Shown piece after piece: positions 34,328 through 42,976 of a DNA stretch of 64,000 nt. The number at the start of each line of letters is the position of its first letter. The stretch's first letter is position 1. A program made the translations under genes and the position numbers. The stretch is from Turneriella parva DSM 21527 (lineage in GTDB: Bacteria; Spirochaetota; Leptospiria; Turneriellales; Turneriellaceae). The notes under the pieces were generated by a model that saw nothing but the letters and a program-made list of their open reading frames with translations, did not search any database and was not told where the DNA came from. The DNA lies in NCBI RefSeq assembly GCF_000266885.1, contig NC_018020.1:2046001-2110000 (forward strand). Direction: 5' to 3'.

Positions 34328-34681
34328 TCAGGCCAGCAGTTTTTCGCCCGCAATGCGTGATGGGGCATAAGAGAACATCTCGGTGAAGCCCGTCATGCTG
34401 ATGACCTGCTGCACCCGCGATGAAGGCTGAATCAGCACGAGCTTCTTATTGCCCCGCGACAGCTGCTCGCTCATTTCAAAGAGCAGCCCGATACCGGTCG
34501 AGACGATAAGTTCAACTTCGCTCATGTCGAGCAATACGTGGTCGCGCGTGGCTGCGTCAAGAAAGCGGCGGCGGACTTCGTGGGTATTCTGCGAATTCAT
34601 CGCGCCTTTGACCTTAAAAAATGTATAAGTCTGTGTTTTCTCTTCTGAAACCTGAAATTGTTGCTCTGCAAGCCCGGCCAT
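34328..34681 (-). CDS. STAS-domain anti-sigma factor antagonist
   Basis: The 117-residue protein is a single STAS domain of the SpoIIAA/RsbV kind: FKVKGAMNSQNTHEVRRRFL, then HVLLDMSEVELIVSTGIGLLFEM. The STGIG motif holds the serine normally phosphorylated by an anti-sigma kinase and restored by a SpoIIE-type phosphatase. Two such phosphatases are encoded elsewhere in the window (18962 and 61948) but no matching kinase or sigma factor is adjacent. It precedes the lipid-kinase-like gene and is divergent from the first cyclase gene. Confidence 0.9.
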   Translation of the reverse strand: MAGLAEQQFQVSEEKTQTYTFFKVKGAMNSQNTHEVRRRFLDAATRDHVLLDMSEVELIVSTGIGLLFEMSEQLSRGNKKLVLIQPSSRVQQVISMTGFTEMFSYAPSRIAGEKLLA

Positions 34682-34796
34682 TCGGCTGGCAATCTGTTAG
34701 CGCCCGGCAGACGTACAATTAAAAAAAAGAATCAGAATCGATGCCGGGCGCGTTGCATTGCACTTGACGCGATGCACCAACGGGGTTTGGTCGCAA

Positions 34797-36008
34797 ATGT
34801 TCTCTTTACTCAAATCTCTGGCACGTGCCGGCGCAGACCTCGATGCGCATCGAAACCGCTACATCATCAATTGCAACGTGTTTGCGCTGATCGTCATTGC
34901 CACGTCGCTGCCATACCCCTTTATCTATCTGTACCTCAAAGTCGACATTGACCCCTTGCTACTTTCGGGCAGCGTCGTGTTTCTGTTCTCATACTCGATG
35001 GTGATTTTTCTGAATTTTCTGCGCGTGCACACCCTCGCCAAGCTGCTCTTTTTCGCGACCGCCGTCTGCCAGTTGTTCGGCATTTGTCTTGTATTCGGTA
35101 ATGAATCGGGTCTGCACCAGTTTTTCTATGCGGCGTTTGTTGGCGTGTTCTTTGTCGTCGATCGCCACCAGAAGATTCTGCTGTTTCCCGCGTTGCTCAC
35201 GCTTGCGGCGGAGTACCTGCTCATACAATACATTAACGCATATATTGACCCGATCGCCAGATTATCGCCCGACACGGCGCGCACTTTGAACTACATCAGC
35301 TCGGGCGCAGTCTTTACCCTGTTGGGTGCACAATGCCTGCACTTTTACTGGAGCAGCCTGCGCGGTGAGATCGACCTCGAAACCGCGCGCCACCAGTCAG
35401 ACAAGCTGCTGCTGAATATCTTGCCCGAAACGATTGCCGACGAGCTTAAGCGCAACGGTACCGTCGAGCCGGTCGAACACGACCTCGTGACTGTGGTATT
35501 CACCGATTTCGTCGGGTTTACCGCCAGCTCTGAAACTCGAAACCCTTCTGATCTGCTGCGGCAGCTCGACGATTGTTTCAGCGCGTTTGATGCAATCATC
35601 GAAAAGTATAATTTGGAGAAACTCAAAACGATCGGCGATGCCTACATGTTTGCCGGCGGTGTACCCGTCGACCTTAAAGACAACGCGGCCCGGTGTGTCA
35701 TGGCCGCCAAAGAGATTATCGCGTTCGTTGACAGCAGGCGTACCGAAGACCCGCGCTTCTGGCAGATTCGCATCGGCGTGCACACAGGGCGCCTCGTCGC
35801 GGGAGTCATCGGCAGAAAAAAATTCATTTATGATGTCTGGGGCGATACCGTGAACACGGCGAGCCGGCTTGAAGCAGCGGGCGAGCCAGGTAAAATTAAT
35901 ACATCCACCGAAACGTATAAGCTCATTAAAGACAAGTTTAGTTGTTTGTATCGCGGTGAGATTGCCGTGAAGGGCAAAGGCCCGCTTGCAATGTATTTTG
36001 TCGATTAG
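34797..36008 (+). CDS. Class III nucleotidyl cyclase, membrane-bound (1 of 4)
   Basis: The 403-residue protein has six transmembrane segments (about residues 28-185) and a C-terminal class III cyclase domain. Catalytic features are VVFTDFVGFTASSE (first metal aspartate), EKLKTIGDAYMFAGG (second aspartate and base-contacting lysine), RIGVHTGRLVAGVIG and FIYDVWGDTVNTASRLE (Asp, Asn and Arg of the active site). The K and D pair favours ATP, so cAMP is the likely product. ATG at 34797 is preferred over 34758. It ends within a 14-bp hairpin. Confidence 0.92.
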   Translation: MFSLLKSLARAGADLDAHRNRYIINCNVFALIVIATSLPYPFIYLYLKVDIDPLLLSGSVVFLFSYSMVIFLNFLRVHTLAKLLFFATAVCQLFGICLVFGNESGLHQFFYAAFVGVFFVVDRHQKILLFPALLTLAAEYLLIQYINAYIDPIARLSPDTARTLNYISSGAVFTLLGAQCLHFYWSSLRGEIDLETARHQSDKLLLNILPETIADELKRNGTVEPVEHDLVTVVFTDFVGFTASSETRNPSDLLRQLDDCFSAFDAIIEKYNLEKLKTIGDAYMFAGGVPVDLKDNAARCVMAAKEIIAFVDSRRTEDPRFWQIRIGVHTGRLVAGVIGRKKFIYDVWGDTVNTASRLEAAGEPGKINTSTETYKLIKDKFSCLYRGEIAVKGKGPLAMYFVD

Positions 36009-36030
36009 CGCACTTTGTGCGCTAATCGAC
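36000..36030. terminator. Hairpin between cyclase and yebC
   Basis: A perfect 14-bp stem GTCGATTAGCGCAC / GTGCGCTAATCGAC with a TTT loop spans the cyclase stop codon (36006-36008) and lies just before the convergent yebC stop. It is placed to end both transcripts; AAAAT follows on the plus strand, so it is not a classic U-tract terminator there. Confidence 0.65.
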
Positions 36031-36036
36031 AAAATG

Positions 36037-36789
36037 TCACGCCATCATTGCGTCGGTCAGCTCGAGATTCGTGTACACGTTCTGCACGTCGTCATTGTCT
36101 TCAAGCGCTTCGATCAGTTCGAGCGCCTCTTTCGCCTTTTCGCCTTCAACCGTAATGGTCGTCTGCGGAATGTACTTGAGCGCCGATTCAACGATCTTGT
36201 AACCTTTCGCGGCAAGTTTTGGCTCCATAGCCGACAGCACTGCGTGAAAATCATTCACGCTGGTTTTGACGGCGAAAACCTTTTCATCGTCTTTCTCGAT
36301 GTCTTCTGCGCCCGCATCGAGCGCGATTTCCATGACGTCGTCTTCGGTAATGTTGTCGCCTTCAACGAGAATGAGGCCCTTCTTATCAAAAAGGTATGCA
36401 ACCGCGTTGGCTTCGGCCATAGTGCCGCCGTTAGTCTTGAAAGTGCTCTTGAGCTCGGGCACGGTGCGTGACTTCTTGTCGGTCAGCACTTCAACCATGA
36501 TCGCGATGCCGCCCGGACCATAACCTTCGTAGACGCCTTCTTCATAGGTCACGCCCTCGAGTTCGCCGGTGCCCTTCTTGATCGCCCGTTCGATGTTGTC
36601 TTTGGGCATGCTGTTCTGCCGGGCCTTGAGCGTGGCGGTTCTTAAGCGCGGGTTTGCGGATTCATCACCGCCACCCAGCTTTGCCGCAACCATAATCTCT
36701 TTCGCCAGTTTCGTGAACATGGCGCCGCGCTTCGCGTCTGCCGCGCCCTTGCGGTGCTGAATATTTTTCCACTTACTATGGCCTGCCAT
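36037..36789 (-). CDS. yebC: YebC/PmpR-family protein
   Basis: The 250-residue protein carries the full family signature from MAGHSKWKNIQHRKGAADAKRGAMFTKLAKEI through RLRTATLKARQNSMPKDNIERAIKKGTGE and GYGPGGIAIMVE to the C-terminal QTTITVEGEKAKEALELIEALEDNDDVQNVYTN. Members are transcription regulators or, as shown for some, ribosome factors that relieve stalling at proline runs. ATG at 36789 gives the invariant MAGHSKW start. Divergent from the VapB gene with 91 bp between starts. Confidence 0.95.
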   Translation of the reverse strand: MAGHSKWKNIQHRKGAADAKRGAMFTKLAKEIMVAAKLGGGDESANPRLRTATLKARQNSMPKDNIERAIKKGTGELEGVTYEEGVYEGYGPGGIAIMVEVLTDKKSRTVPELKSTFKTNGGTMAEANAVAYLFDKKGLILVEGDNITEDDVMEIALDAGAEDIEKDDEKVFAVKTSVNDFHAVLSAMEPKLAAKGYKIVESALKYIPQTTITVEGEKAKEALELIEALEDNDDVQNVYTNLELTDAMMA

Positions 36790-36850
36790 GCGCGGATTGA
36801 TTGCGGTTTTAAGACCGGCCGCAAAGTAGAAAGCGGCCACAAATAGTTGA

Positions 36851-36883
36851 CATGTTATCATTATATGCAATCATGATAACATG
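36851..36883. promoter_or_regulatory. VapB operator palindrome overlapping the start codon
   Basis: A perfect 11-bp inverted repeat, CATGTTATCAT at 36851 and ATGATAACATG at 36873, is separated by 11 bp. A TTGACA hexamer (36847-36852) overlaps its left arm, and the right arm includes the antitoxin ATG at 36881. This is a likely autoregulatory operator. No -10 at 16-18 bp spacing is convincing; leaderless translation is possible. Confidence 0.7.
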
Positions 36884-37108
36884 ATTAGGACTCAGATATC
36901 TCTCGAAAGCGAGGTATACGAAGAGGCGAAAATTCACGCTGCTGAGAACGGTATTTCGCTCGCCGAGTTCTGCAGGCAAAGTGTAACCGAGCAGCTCGTG
37001 AAATACCGCAAGGCCGGGCCTATCGCACGCTTTGCCGGTATCTACGACGGTGACCCCAATGACAGTTCAACGGTCGACGAAGTGGTTTATGGCAAACGCT
37101 TCTTATGA
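36881..37108 (+). CDS. Ribbon-helix-helix antitoxin (VapB-like)
   Basis: The 75-residue protein starts with a ribbon-helix-helix DNA-binding domain (IRTQISLESEVYEEAKIHAAENGISLAEFCRQSV) and ends in an acidic/aromatic tail (ARFAGIYDGDPNDSSTVDEVVYGKRFL) likely to block the toxin site. Its ATG sits inside the right arm of a perfect palindrome, consistent with autorepression. It overlaps the toxin gene by 4 bp (ATGA). Confidence 0.88.
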   Translation: MIRTQISLESEVYEEAKIHAAENGISLAEFCRQSVTEQLVKYRKAGPIARFAGIYDGDPNDSSTVDEVVYGKRFL

Positions 37109-37512
37109 CAGAAAAGGTCTTCATCGACAGCGGCATTTTTATCGCCTATTTGAACAAGCGAGACCGTTGGCACCAACAGGCGCTCTACCTCTTTCAAGAG
37201 AAGAATATTCAGCCTTACACTTCAGAGCTGGTATTGTCTGAGACGTATTCGTGGTTCTTGCATCAGGCGGGTGAAGAGATTGCGCGGCAGTTTCGCCTGT
37301 TTGTGCACGCTATCCCTAAACTAAAGATCTTGTTTTCGACTGTCGACGCGCAGGTCGCAACTGAAGCAATGCTCGACCGGCATCGTGGGTCTAAACTGAC
37401 ATACGTCGATGCGGCGAGTCTTGCGCTGCTCGAAGCGCAGAAGATTCAGACGGTGTGGTCAACCGATTATCATCTGTCGCTGACCGGGCGCAAGATTAAA
37501 CCAGTGAAATAG
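37105..37512 (+). CDS. PIN-domain ribonuclease toxin (VapC-like)
   Basis: The 135-residue protein is a PIN-domain nuclease: KVFIDSGIFIAYLNKRDRWH (first acidic residue), TSELVLSETYSWFLH (conserved Glu), KLTYVDAASLALLEAQ (Asp pair) and VWSTDYHLSLTG (final Asp). Such toxins cut tRNA or rRNA when the antitoxin is degraded. Gene order and 4-bp overlap with the antitoxin fit a VapBC module. It is convergent with proS, 18 bp apart. Confidence 0.92.
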   Translation: MTEKVFIDSGIFIAYLNKRDRWHQQALYLFQEKNIQPYTSELVLSETYSWFLHQAGEEIARQFRLFVHAIPKLKILFSTVDAQVATEAMLDRHRGSKLTYVDAASLALLEAQKIQTVWSTDYHLSLTGRKIKPVK

Positions 37513-37530
37513 GGTTTAACGGGTAATGGG

Positions 37531-39348
37531 TTATTCCATCACCAGTTGAACCAATTCGGCTTCGCTGAGTTCGAGTTTTTCGCCACTGCGGCGCAGTTTG
37601 ACCTCGAGTTTACCCGATTCAATCGACTTTTTGCCGACGGTGACAATGAACGGAAAGCCAACCAGCTCTGCGTCGTTAAATTTAACCCCCGCGCGTTCGT
37701 CGCGGTCGTCGAGGTAAACGCTGATACCTTTAGCCTGAAGGTTCGCGTAAAGCTGATCAACGAATGCGATTTCGCTCTCGCTCTTCGCCAGCGACACGAG
37801 ATAAACCACAAAAGGGGTCAGGTTCTTGTGCCAAATCAGACCGCGTTCGTCGTGGTTCTGTTCGATCGATGTCGCCATCGTGCGGCCGACGCCGATGCCG
37901 TAACAGCCCATGGTCGGCGTGAGAGGTTTGCCGTTCGGGTCGAGCACCGAGAGTTTCATCTTTTCTGAGTACTTTTTACCGAGCTTAAAGATGTGGCCGA
38001 CTTCTATGCCGCGTGTTTCGGTAAGTTCTGCCTTCTTACATTGCGGACAAATGTCCCCGGCATGCGCGACGATCAGGTCATGGCCTTCTGAAATAGTGAA
38101 ATCGCGGCCTTCGGCGACGTTCTTGGTGTGGTAACCGGTCTTGTTCGCGCCGGTGATAAGGCCCGAGCGCCCTTTGAGGTGTGTGTCAAAGAAAACGCGA
38201 AGCGTTTTTCTGTTATCTGCGCTCTTGCCCTTGCCATGGTTCGACGGGCTCACCATGACCTTTTCGTCACCCTGAGCTTGTCGAAGGGTGCCTTCGACGT
38301 TTTCGCCATCCTTGTACTTCAGGCCAACTGGCCCGGCGTAGCCTGGTTCGGCGCCAGTGACGGCTTTTATAGTTTCTTCAGCTGCGAGCCAGTAGTCGGT
38401 TGCGCCGGCAAGGTTCTTCATCTTGATTTCAGAGAGTTCGCGGTCACCCTGAACGAAGCAGAGATAGATATTCTGCGCATCTTCAAAGATGACTGCTTTG
38501 ATAAAATCGCGTGGGTTTTGTCCCGTGAGCTTCGCGACTTCTTCAATGGTTTTCAGTGCGCCGGTTTCAAATTCGCTGGCAGTTTCGTTTTGGGCGGATA
38601 CAGATTCGCCCCTGCTGGGATTTTCAAAGAAAGCAGTCTTCTCTTGATTCGAGCGATAGCCGCACGCCTCGTCGCTGCAGAGCAGCAACGTCTCTTCACC
38701 GATCGACGAGGCGACCATAAATTCTTCAGAACCGCTGCCGCCCATATTGCCTGAGTCGGCCTCGACTGGTATCGTTTTTAATCCGCATCTTTCGAAAATG
38801 GCGCGGTAGGCCTCACGCATTTTCTGGTAGGTTTCGTCGAGTGACTTGTCGTCTGCATGAAACGAATAGGCGTCTTTCATGACGAATTCGCGGCAGCGAA
38901 TAAGGCCGTAGCGCGGGCGAATTTCATCGCGGTATTTGCGGCCAATCTGGTAGAGGTTGATCGGTAGCTGTTTGTACGATTGTAGAAAGCTGCGCGCCAC
39001 GTCGGTCATCGCTTCTTCGTGCGTTGGCCCCAGGGCGTAACCGACCTCATGACGGTCTTGCATCCTCATCATTTCTTTGCCCATGAGATCCCATCTGCCC
39101 GATTCTTGCCAGAGTTCAGCGGGGGTAATCACCGGCAATGTGACTTCGACGCCGCCGAAGCGGTTCATCTCTTCGCGAATAATCTGTTCAATCTTGCGGT
39201 GAACCATGTCGCCGAACGGCAGGTATGCGTAGAGGCCCGAGCCCTGTTTGCGAATGTACCCCGCTCGCGAGAGCAGGCGGTGTGAGGCAACCTGCGCATC
39301 GTTCGGATCGTTTTTTGAGGTAAAGAGAGGCAGCTGAGACGCGCGCAT
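37531..39348 (-). CDS. proS: Prolyl-tRNA synthetase with in-frame repeat insertion
   Basis: The 605-residue class II synthetase charges tRNA-Pro. Motif 1 region, motif 2 (YQIGRKYRDEIRPRYGLIRCREFVMKDAYSFH) and motif 3 (PTMGCYGIGVGRTMATSIEQ) are present, with the bacterial editing (INS) domain between motifs 2 and 3 and the C-terminal anticodon-binding domain. The length is about 30 residues above the usual 570-575 because the palindromic repeat at 38235-38290 is inserted in frame within INS, adding the stretch TLRQAQGDEKVMVSPSNHG. The reading frame stays open, so the enzyme must tolerate it. It is divergent from a cyclase gene only 12 bp away. Confidence 0.95.
   Translation of the reverse strand: MRASQLPLFTSKNDPNDAQVASHRLLSRAGYIRKQGSGLYAYLPFGDMVHRKIEQIIREEMNRFGGVEVTLPVITPAELWQESGRWDLMGKEMMRMQDRHEVGYALGPTHEEAMTDVARSFLQSYKQLPINLYQIGRKYRDEIRPRYGLIRCREFVMKDAYSFHADDKSLDETYQKMREAYRAIFERCGLKTIPVEADSGNMGGSGSEEFMVASSIGEETLLLCSDEACGYRSNQEKTAFFENPSRGESVSAQNETASEFETGALKTIEEVAKLTGQNPRDFIKAVIFEDAQNIYLCFVQGDRELSEIKMKNLAGATDYWLAAEETIKAVTGAEPGYAGPVGLKYKDGENVEGTLRQAQGDEKVMVSPSNHGKGKSADNRKTLRVFFDTHLKGRSGLITGANKTGYHTKNVAEGRDFTISEGHDLIVAHAGDICPQCKKAELTETRGIEVGHIFKLGKKYSEKMKLSVLDPNGKPLTPTMGCYGIGVGRTMATSIEQNHDERGLIWHKNLTPFVVYLVSLAKSESEIAFVDQLYANLQAKGISVYLDDRDERAGVKFNDAELVGFPFIVTVGKKSIESGKLEVKLRRSGEKLELSEAELVQLVME
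38235..38290. repeat. Dispersed palindromic repeat (REP-like), copy 2, inside proS
   Basis: The two palindromic halves seen at 26-109 recur here: CATGGTTCGAC...CACCATGAC (38235-38259) and GTCACCCTGAGCTTGTCGAA...GGGTG (38266-38290). The order and orientation are the same, with a 6-bp spacer instead of 32. It is read on the minus strand as codons within the ProRS editing domain. Confidence 0.85.
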
Positions 39349-39360
39349 TCAAAATGAAAA

Positions 39361-40857
39361 ATGAAACTGAGACACCCTGTAAAGACGTTCATCTCGTTGA
39401 CCGGCCGTCTTTTAAAAGCAGTCTGGGAAATGCTGCAAAAGCTCAAAGGCTGGGCTTTGAAACCCTATTACGACGCCGGCTATGTCATTCGGCGCAAGGC
39501 GACGATTCTCTATTATTTTTGCGTTTCGCTCGTTTTGCTCATGCCACTCTTTCTTGTAATTTACGCAATCTGGATTCCGCACCGCATGCCGATTGCCGGG
39601 CCGCCGATGCTCGCTTCGATGGCTATCGGCCTCACCTGTTTATTCATTCTTTCCCGAGGCCGGTTCTATCTCGCCGGGCAGACGCTGGCTTTTGTGGCGT
39701 TTCTGATCATCGCGCTCGCGCAATACCGCAAGCTTGAGGGCGAATATTTCACCGCGTACTCGACATTCATTCACCTGTTTGCAATACCGATTCTGGTCGT
39801 CGGCCTATTCGGGCGCAAGCGTTACATTTTACCGATGTATGCACTCATGGTCATCGCAAACGTGGTTTTTTTCGCGCTGCTTCGCCCAAAGATCGACGGC
39901 GAATATCTGACAGCAGCTCAAGTAGGATTAATGACGAGCGTGATAGCTTTGACCCTGATCACGACTCTGCTCTTTCTGCTGCGCAATGTCATGGATTCAG
40001 CAGTGACCGAGGTTGAAAAAACCAATGCTTCGCTAAACCGGTTTGTGCCCACAGAATTTCTACAGCTCTTGAACCGAAAGAATATTCATGAGGTTGGCCT
40101 CGGCGACCACACCGAACAAGAGATGACGATTCTGTTTGCCGATATTCGCAACTTCACCGGCATATCAGAGACGCTGAGCCCCGCCGAAAACTTCTCATTT
40201 ATCAACGATTATCTGAGCGTCATGGGGCCGATTATTCGTGAGAACAATGGCTTCATCGACAAATATATTGGTGACGCCATTCTGGCGCTCTTCTTTAACA
40301 GCGCCGATGCCGCGCGTGCCGCCGTGGCAATGCATGAAATGCTGCAAAGGTTCAATGCGCAGTTTATTGACGGCATTTTTCCCGAAATTCGCATTGGTAT
40401 CGGTATTCACACCGGGCGCATTATGCTGGGCACTATCGGCGAGGTACGCCGCATGGAGAATACCGTCATCAGCGATACGGTCAATGCAGCCTCGCGCATC
40501 GAAAGCCTCACGAAAAAGCTCGGCGCGGCGATTTTGCTGAGCGGTGAATCGCTGGCGCAGATTCCCAAAGACGATTACCGCATTCGGCTCGTCGATGTCG
40601 CCCAACTCAGAGGTAAAACGCAGACGCTGAAGATCTATGAACTGCTGAATCCACTACCCGAAGAACGCCAGCAGCAGCTCATTGCGAATGCGCACGAGTT
40701 CGAGAAAGGCGTTGAAGCAATGCGTGCCGGCAGGCTCGACGAAGCAAGCGAATATTTCGAAAAGTGCCTCGCAAAGGTGCCGGGCGACGGCGCGGCGCAG
40801 AATCATTTGCGGCTCATTGAAAAGACGCGCCTGCTGAAAAACCGTAAGCACTTGTAG
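39361..40857 (+). CDS. Class III nucleotidyl cyclase with C-terminal TPR-like tail (2 of 4)
   Basis: The 498-residue protein has six transmembrane segments (about 48-215), a cyclase domain (about 250-430) and a C-terminal helical tail with TPR character (FEKGVEAMRAGRLDEASEYFEKCLAKVPGDGAAQNHL). Active-site motifs are ILFADIRNFTGISE, FIDKYIGDAILALF, RIGIGIHTGRIMLGTIG and NTVISDTVNAASRIE. The ATG at 39361 is only 12 bp from the divergent proS start, so its promoter must lie inside proS, or translation begins later, for example at 39427. Confidence 0.9.
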   Translation: MKLRHPVKTFISLTGRLLKAVWEMLQKLKGWALKPYYDAGYVIRRKATILYYFCVSLVLLMPLFLVIYAIWIPHRMPIAGPPMLASMAIGLTCLFILSRGRFYLAGQTLAFVAFLIIALAQYRKLEGEYFTAYSTFIHLFAIPILVVGLFGRKRYILPMYALMVIANVVFFALLRPKIDGEYLTAAQVGLMTSVIALTLITTLLFLLRNVMDSAVTEVEKTNASLNRFVPTEFLQLLNRKNIHEVGLGDHTEQEMTILFADIRNFTGISETLSPAENFSFINDYLSVMGPIIRENNGFIDKYIGDAILALFFNSADAARAAVAMHEMLQRFNAQFIDGIFPEIRIGIGIHTGRIMLGTIGEVRRMENTVISDTVNAASRIESLTKKLGAAILLSGESLAQIPKDDYRIRLVDVAQLRGKTQTLKIYELLNPLPEERQQQLIANAHEFEKGVEAMRAGRLDEASEYFEKCLAKVPGDGAAQNHLRLIEKTRLLKNRKHL

Positions 40858-40904
40858 GCCGGGGCTTTCGCTTTACACTTCGCAAAGCTCGCGCAACCGG
40901 GTTC

Positions 40905-41441
40905 ATGCAATTCATAACAAAATATATTGGCGGCTTTTTCGGTTCGCTGGCTGAAAGACTTTTTGTCTTTTTTGCGGCCCTGATGCTCAGCCAGGCACCA
41001 CAATATATGAACCTCTACCTCAATGTCTTAAGCGGGGCCAGGGCCACGTACGAAAAATCGGTGAAAGAAATTGCTGACAAGGCTGCCGAGCTCGAGATGA
41101 CCACGAAACAGTTCATCGACGACCTGACCAAATCTGAATCGCAGGCGGCAAAAAAATCGGGCGAACTGCACCAGAGCCAGCTGAACAACTTTGAGAAGGT
41201 AAAGCTCGCGTTCGAAGCGATCAAGAACGCATCGGCTTTTTCGCGGCCATTTGTGTTTTTGAAACACGTCGACTGGTCGCTTGCGAAGAATGTACAGTTT
41301 CAACCGGCGTTGCCGATGACACTCGAATCTCTGCTTTACGTCATCGTCGGCATTATTCTGGGTATGCTGCTCTACCGCGCAGTACTGTTTTTTCCCAAAC
41401 GCTGGCTGGGTATTGGTCAAAAAGCCCAGGGCGGCTATTGA
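40905..41441 (+). CDS. Small membrane protein, DUF2937-like
   Basis: The 178-residue protein has a hydrophobic segment near residues 15-35, a long amphipathic helical stretch (50-105) and a second membrane pair (about 138-162). The pattern, with SQAPQYMNLYLNVLSGARATYEKSV after the first segment, is like DUF2937 proteins; this is tentative. Function unknown. It lies between two cyclase genes on the same strand, 47 bp after the first and 60 bp before the next, so it may be cotranscribed with them. Confidence 0.7.
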   Translation: MQFITKYIGGFFGSLAERLFVFFAALMLSQAPQYMNLYLNVLSGARATYEKSVKEIADKAAELEMTTKQFIDDLTKSESQAAKKSGELHQSQLNNFEKVKLAFEAIKNASAFSRPFVFLKHVDWSLAKNVQFQPALPMTLESLLYVIVGIILGMLLYRAVLFFPKRWLGIGQKAQGGY

Positions 41442-41500
41442 AGCGCCAAAGCTGATACCTTTTTCGCGTAATATCAGCCGCATTACCCCGACGAAGGGGA

Positions 41501-42910
41501 ATGAGGCGCGAGAATCTGTTTATCGTCAGCTGGTATGCTTTGGCCTACCTGATTATTCTGTATTACGGTGGCAGCGTCTGTCCCTACATCGATGGCCTCG
41601 GAATCGATCGTTTTGCGGTTGAGCTGGCTGCCGTCTTCATTGCGGGTTTGTCGCTTCGGGGTTTGCTACGCTACACCTCGGCCACGCGCGGCTGGCATGA
41701 TTTCGCTATTTTTGCCGCAATGGCCGTCGGGCTTGCGCTCTATAACCGAACCAACTATGAGTTTCCTTTGGCAAGCGGGGGTAAGGTTGCAGTAGGCTTT
41801 ACGGCGCTCGGCTTTTTTATCTCGACGCATGCATACCTTGCGTTGCAGCGCAAAATGCTCCGCAGTGCAGAGAGTTTTGATTTCTTGGGTAAATCCAAAT
41901 CGTCGATTATTCAACGCATTTCGGCGGTGACAATCGTGGCCGTTGTACTTTCGACGGTAACAATATTTTTGGTCGTCGATAAAGATCTCAAGTGGCTGGC
42001 GACGCAGCAACCAGGCGCCGTTGCCTATTACCGCCCTTCGGTTCTGAAAGAGATCTTCTTTGTGATGGGGGTTCTGCTCGCATTGCTTATAGGCCTCATC
42101 GTCGCTTATTCACGCAACCTCAGATTATTATTTGAGAATCAAACCCGCACACTCGAAGATGTGTCACAGGGTAATCTTGAAGTTGCCGTACCGGTCGTCA
42201 CCAATGATGAATTCGGCAATATCGCCACCCACACAAATTCAATGATTGCCGGTCTGCGCGAAAAACAGAAGATTCAGTCTGTCTTCGGCAAAATGGTCAG
42301 CCCGCGCATCGCCAAGCGGCTGCTCGCCGACAGCCAGCATACAATGAGCGGTGAAAAAATCGAACTGACCGTGCTGATGTCAGATGTTCGAAATTTTACG
42401 ACGCTGTCAGAAAGTATCAGCCCCGAAGCGCTCGTTGCAATGATGAACCGTTATTTTACCGTGATGGTTGAGATTATTCACCGGCATAACGGCGAGGTCG
42501 ATAAGTTTATTGGCGATGGCATTCTCGCGGTATTCGGGCTGGGCGACACTGAACCGGGGCCTCAGAGCGCAGTCACAGCTGCGGGCGAAATGGTAGCGGC
42601 AGCCGCGAAGCTGACGCGTGAGCTGGGGCATGAAATTCGCATTGGGCTCGGCATCCATTCGGGCGAGGTGATTGCCGGTCGTATCGGTTCGCCCGACAGG
42701 CAAGAATACACCTTTATCGGCGACACGGTCAATACCGCGGCACGGCTCGAGTCAGCGAGCAAAGACATCGGGCGCGAAATTGTGGTTTCGAAATCAGTTT
42801 TCGATGCGCTCAGCCCCGAACTCAAGAATGCCGCGTGGCAGGCAGTCGGTGCCCTGGCGCTCAAGGGAAAGAAAAATGCAATTGAAACCTATGCACTGGG
42901 TAGGGCATAG
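41501..42910 (+). CDS. Class III nucleotidyl cyclase with HAMP domain (3 of 4)
   Basis: The 469-residue protein has about five transmembrane segments (10-210), a HAMP linker (about 208-262; NQTRTLEDVSQGNLEVAVPVVTNDEFG) and a cyclase domain (about 285-465). Motifs are VLMSDVRNFTTLSE, EVDKFIGDGILAVFG, RIGLGIHSGEVIAGRIG and YTFIGDTVNTAARLE. It closely resembles the cyclase encoded at 43926, suggesting duplication. The final strand ends ALKGKKNAIETYALGRA, normal for the family. Confidence 0.92.
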   Translation: MRRENLFIVSWYALAYLIILYYGGSVCPYIDGLGIDRFAVELAAVFIAGLSLRGLLRYTSATRGWHDFAIFAAMAVGLALYNRTNYEFPLASGGKVAVGFTALGFFISTHAYLALQRKMLRSAESFDFLGKSKSSIIQRISAVTIVAVVLSTVTIFLVVDKDLKWLATQQPGAVAYYRPSVLKEIFFVMGVLLALLIGLIVAYSRNLRLLFENQTRTLEDVSQGNLEVAVPVVTNDEFGNIATHTNSMIAGLREKQKIQSVFGKMVSPRIAKRLLADSQHTMSGEKIELTVLMSDVRNFTTLSESISPEALVAMMNRYFTVMVEIIHRHNGEVDKFIGDGILAVFGLGDTEPGPQSAVTAAGEMVAAAAKLTRELGHEIRIGLGIHSGEVIAGRIGSPDRQEYTFIGDTVNTAARLESASKDIGREIVVSKSVFDALSPELKNAAWQAVGALALKGKKNAIETYALGRA

Positions 42911-42976
42911 CGACGACGCTGCTTTTCACTTTTTCGGTTCCGTTCGCCTGCTGCCAGGTTGCCAAAAAGGAACCTG

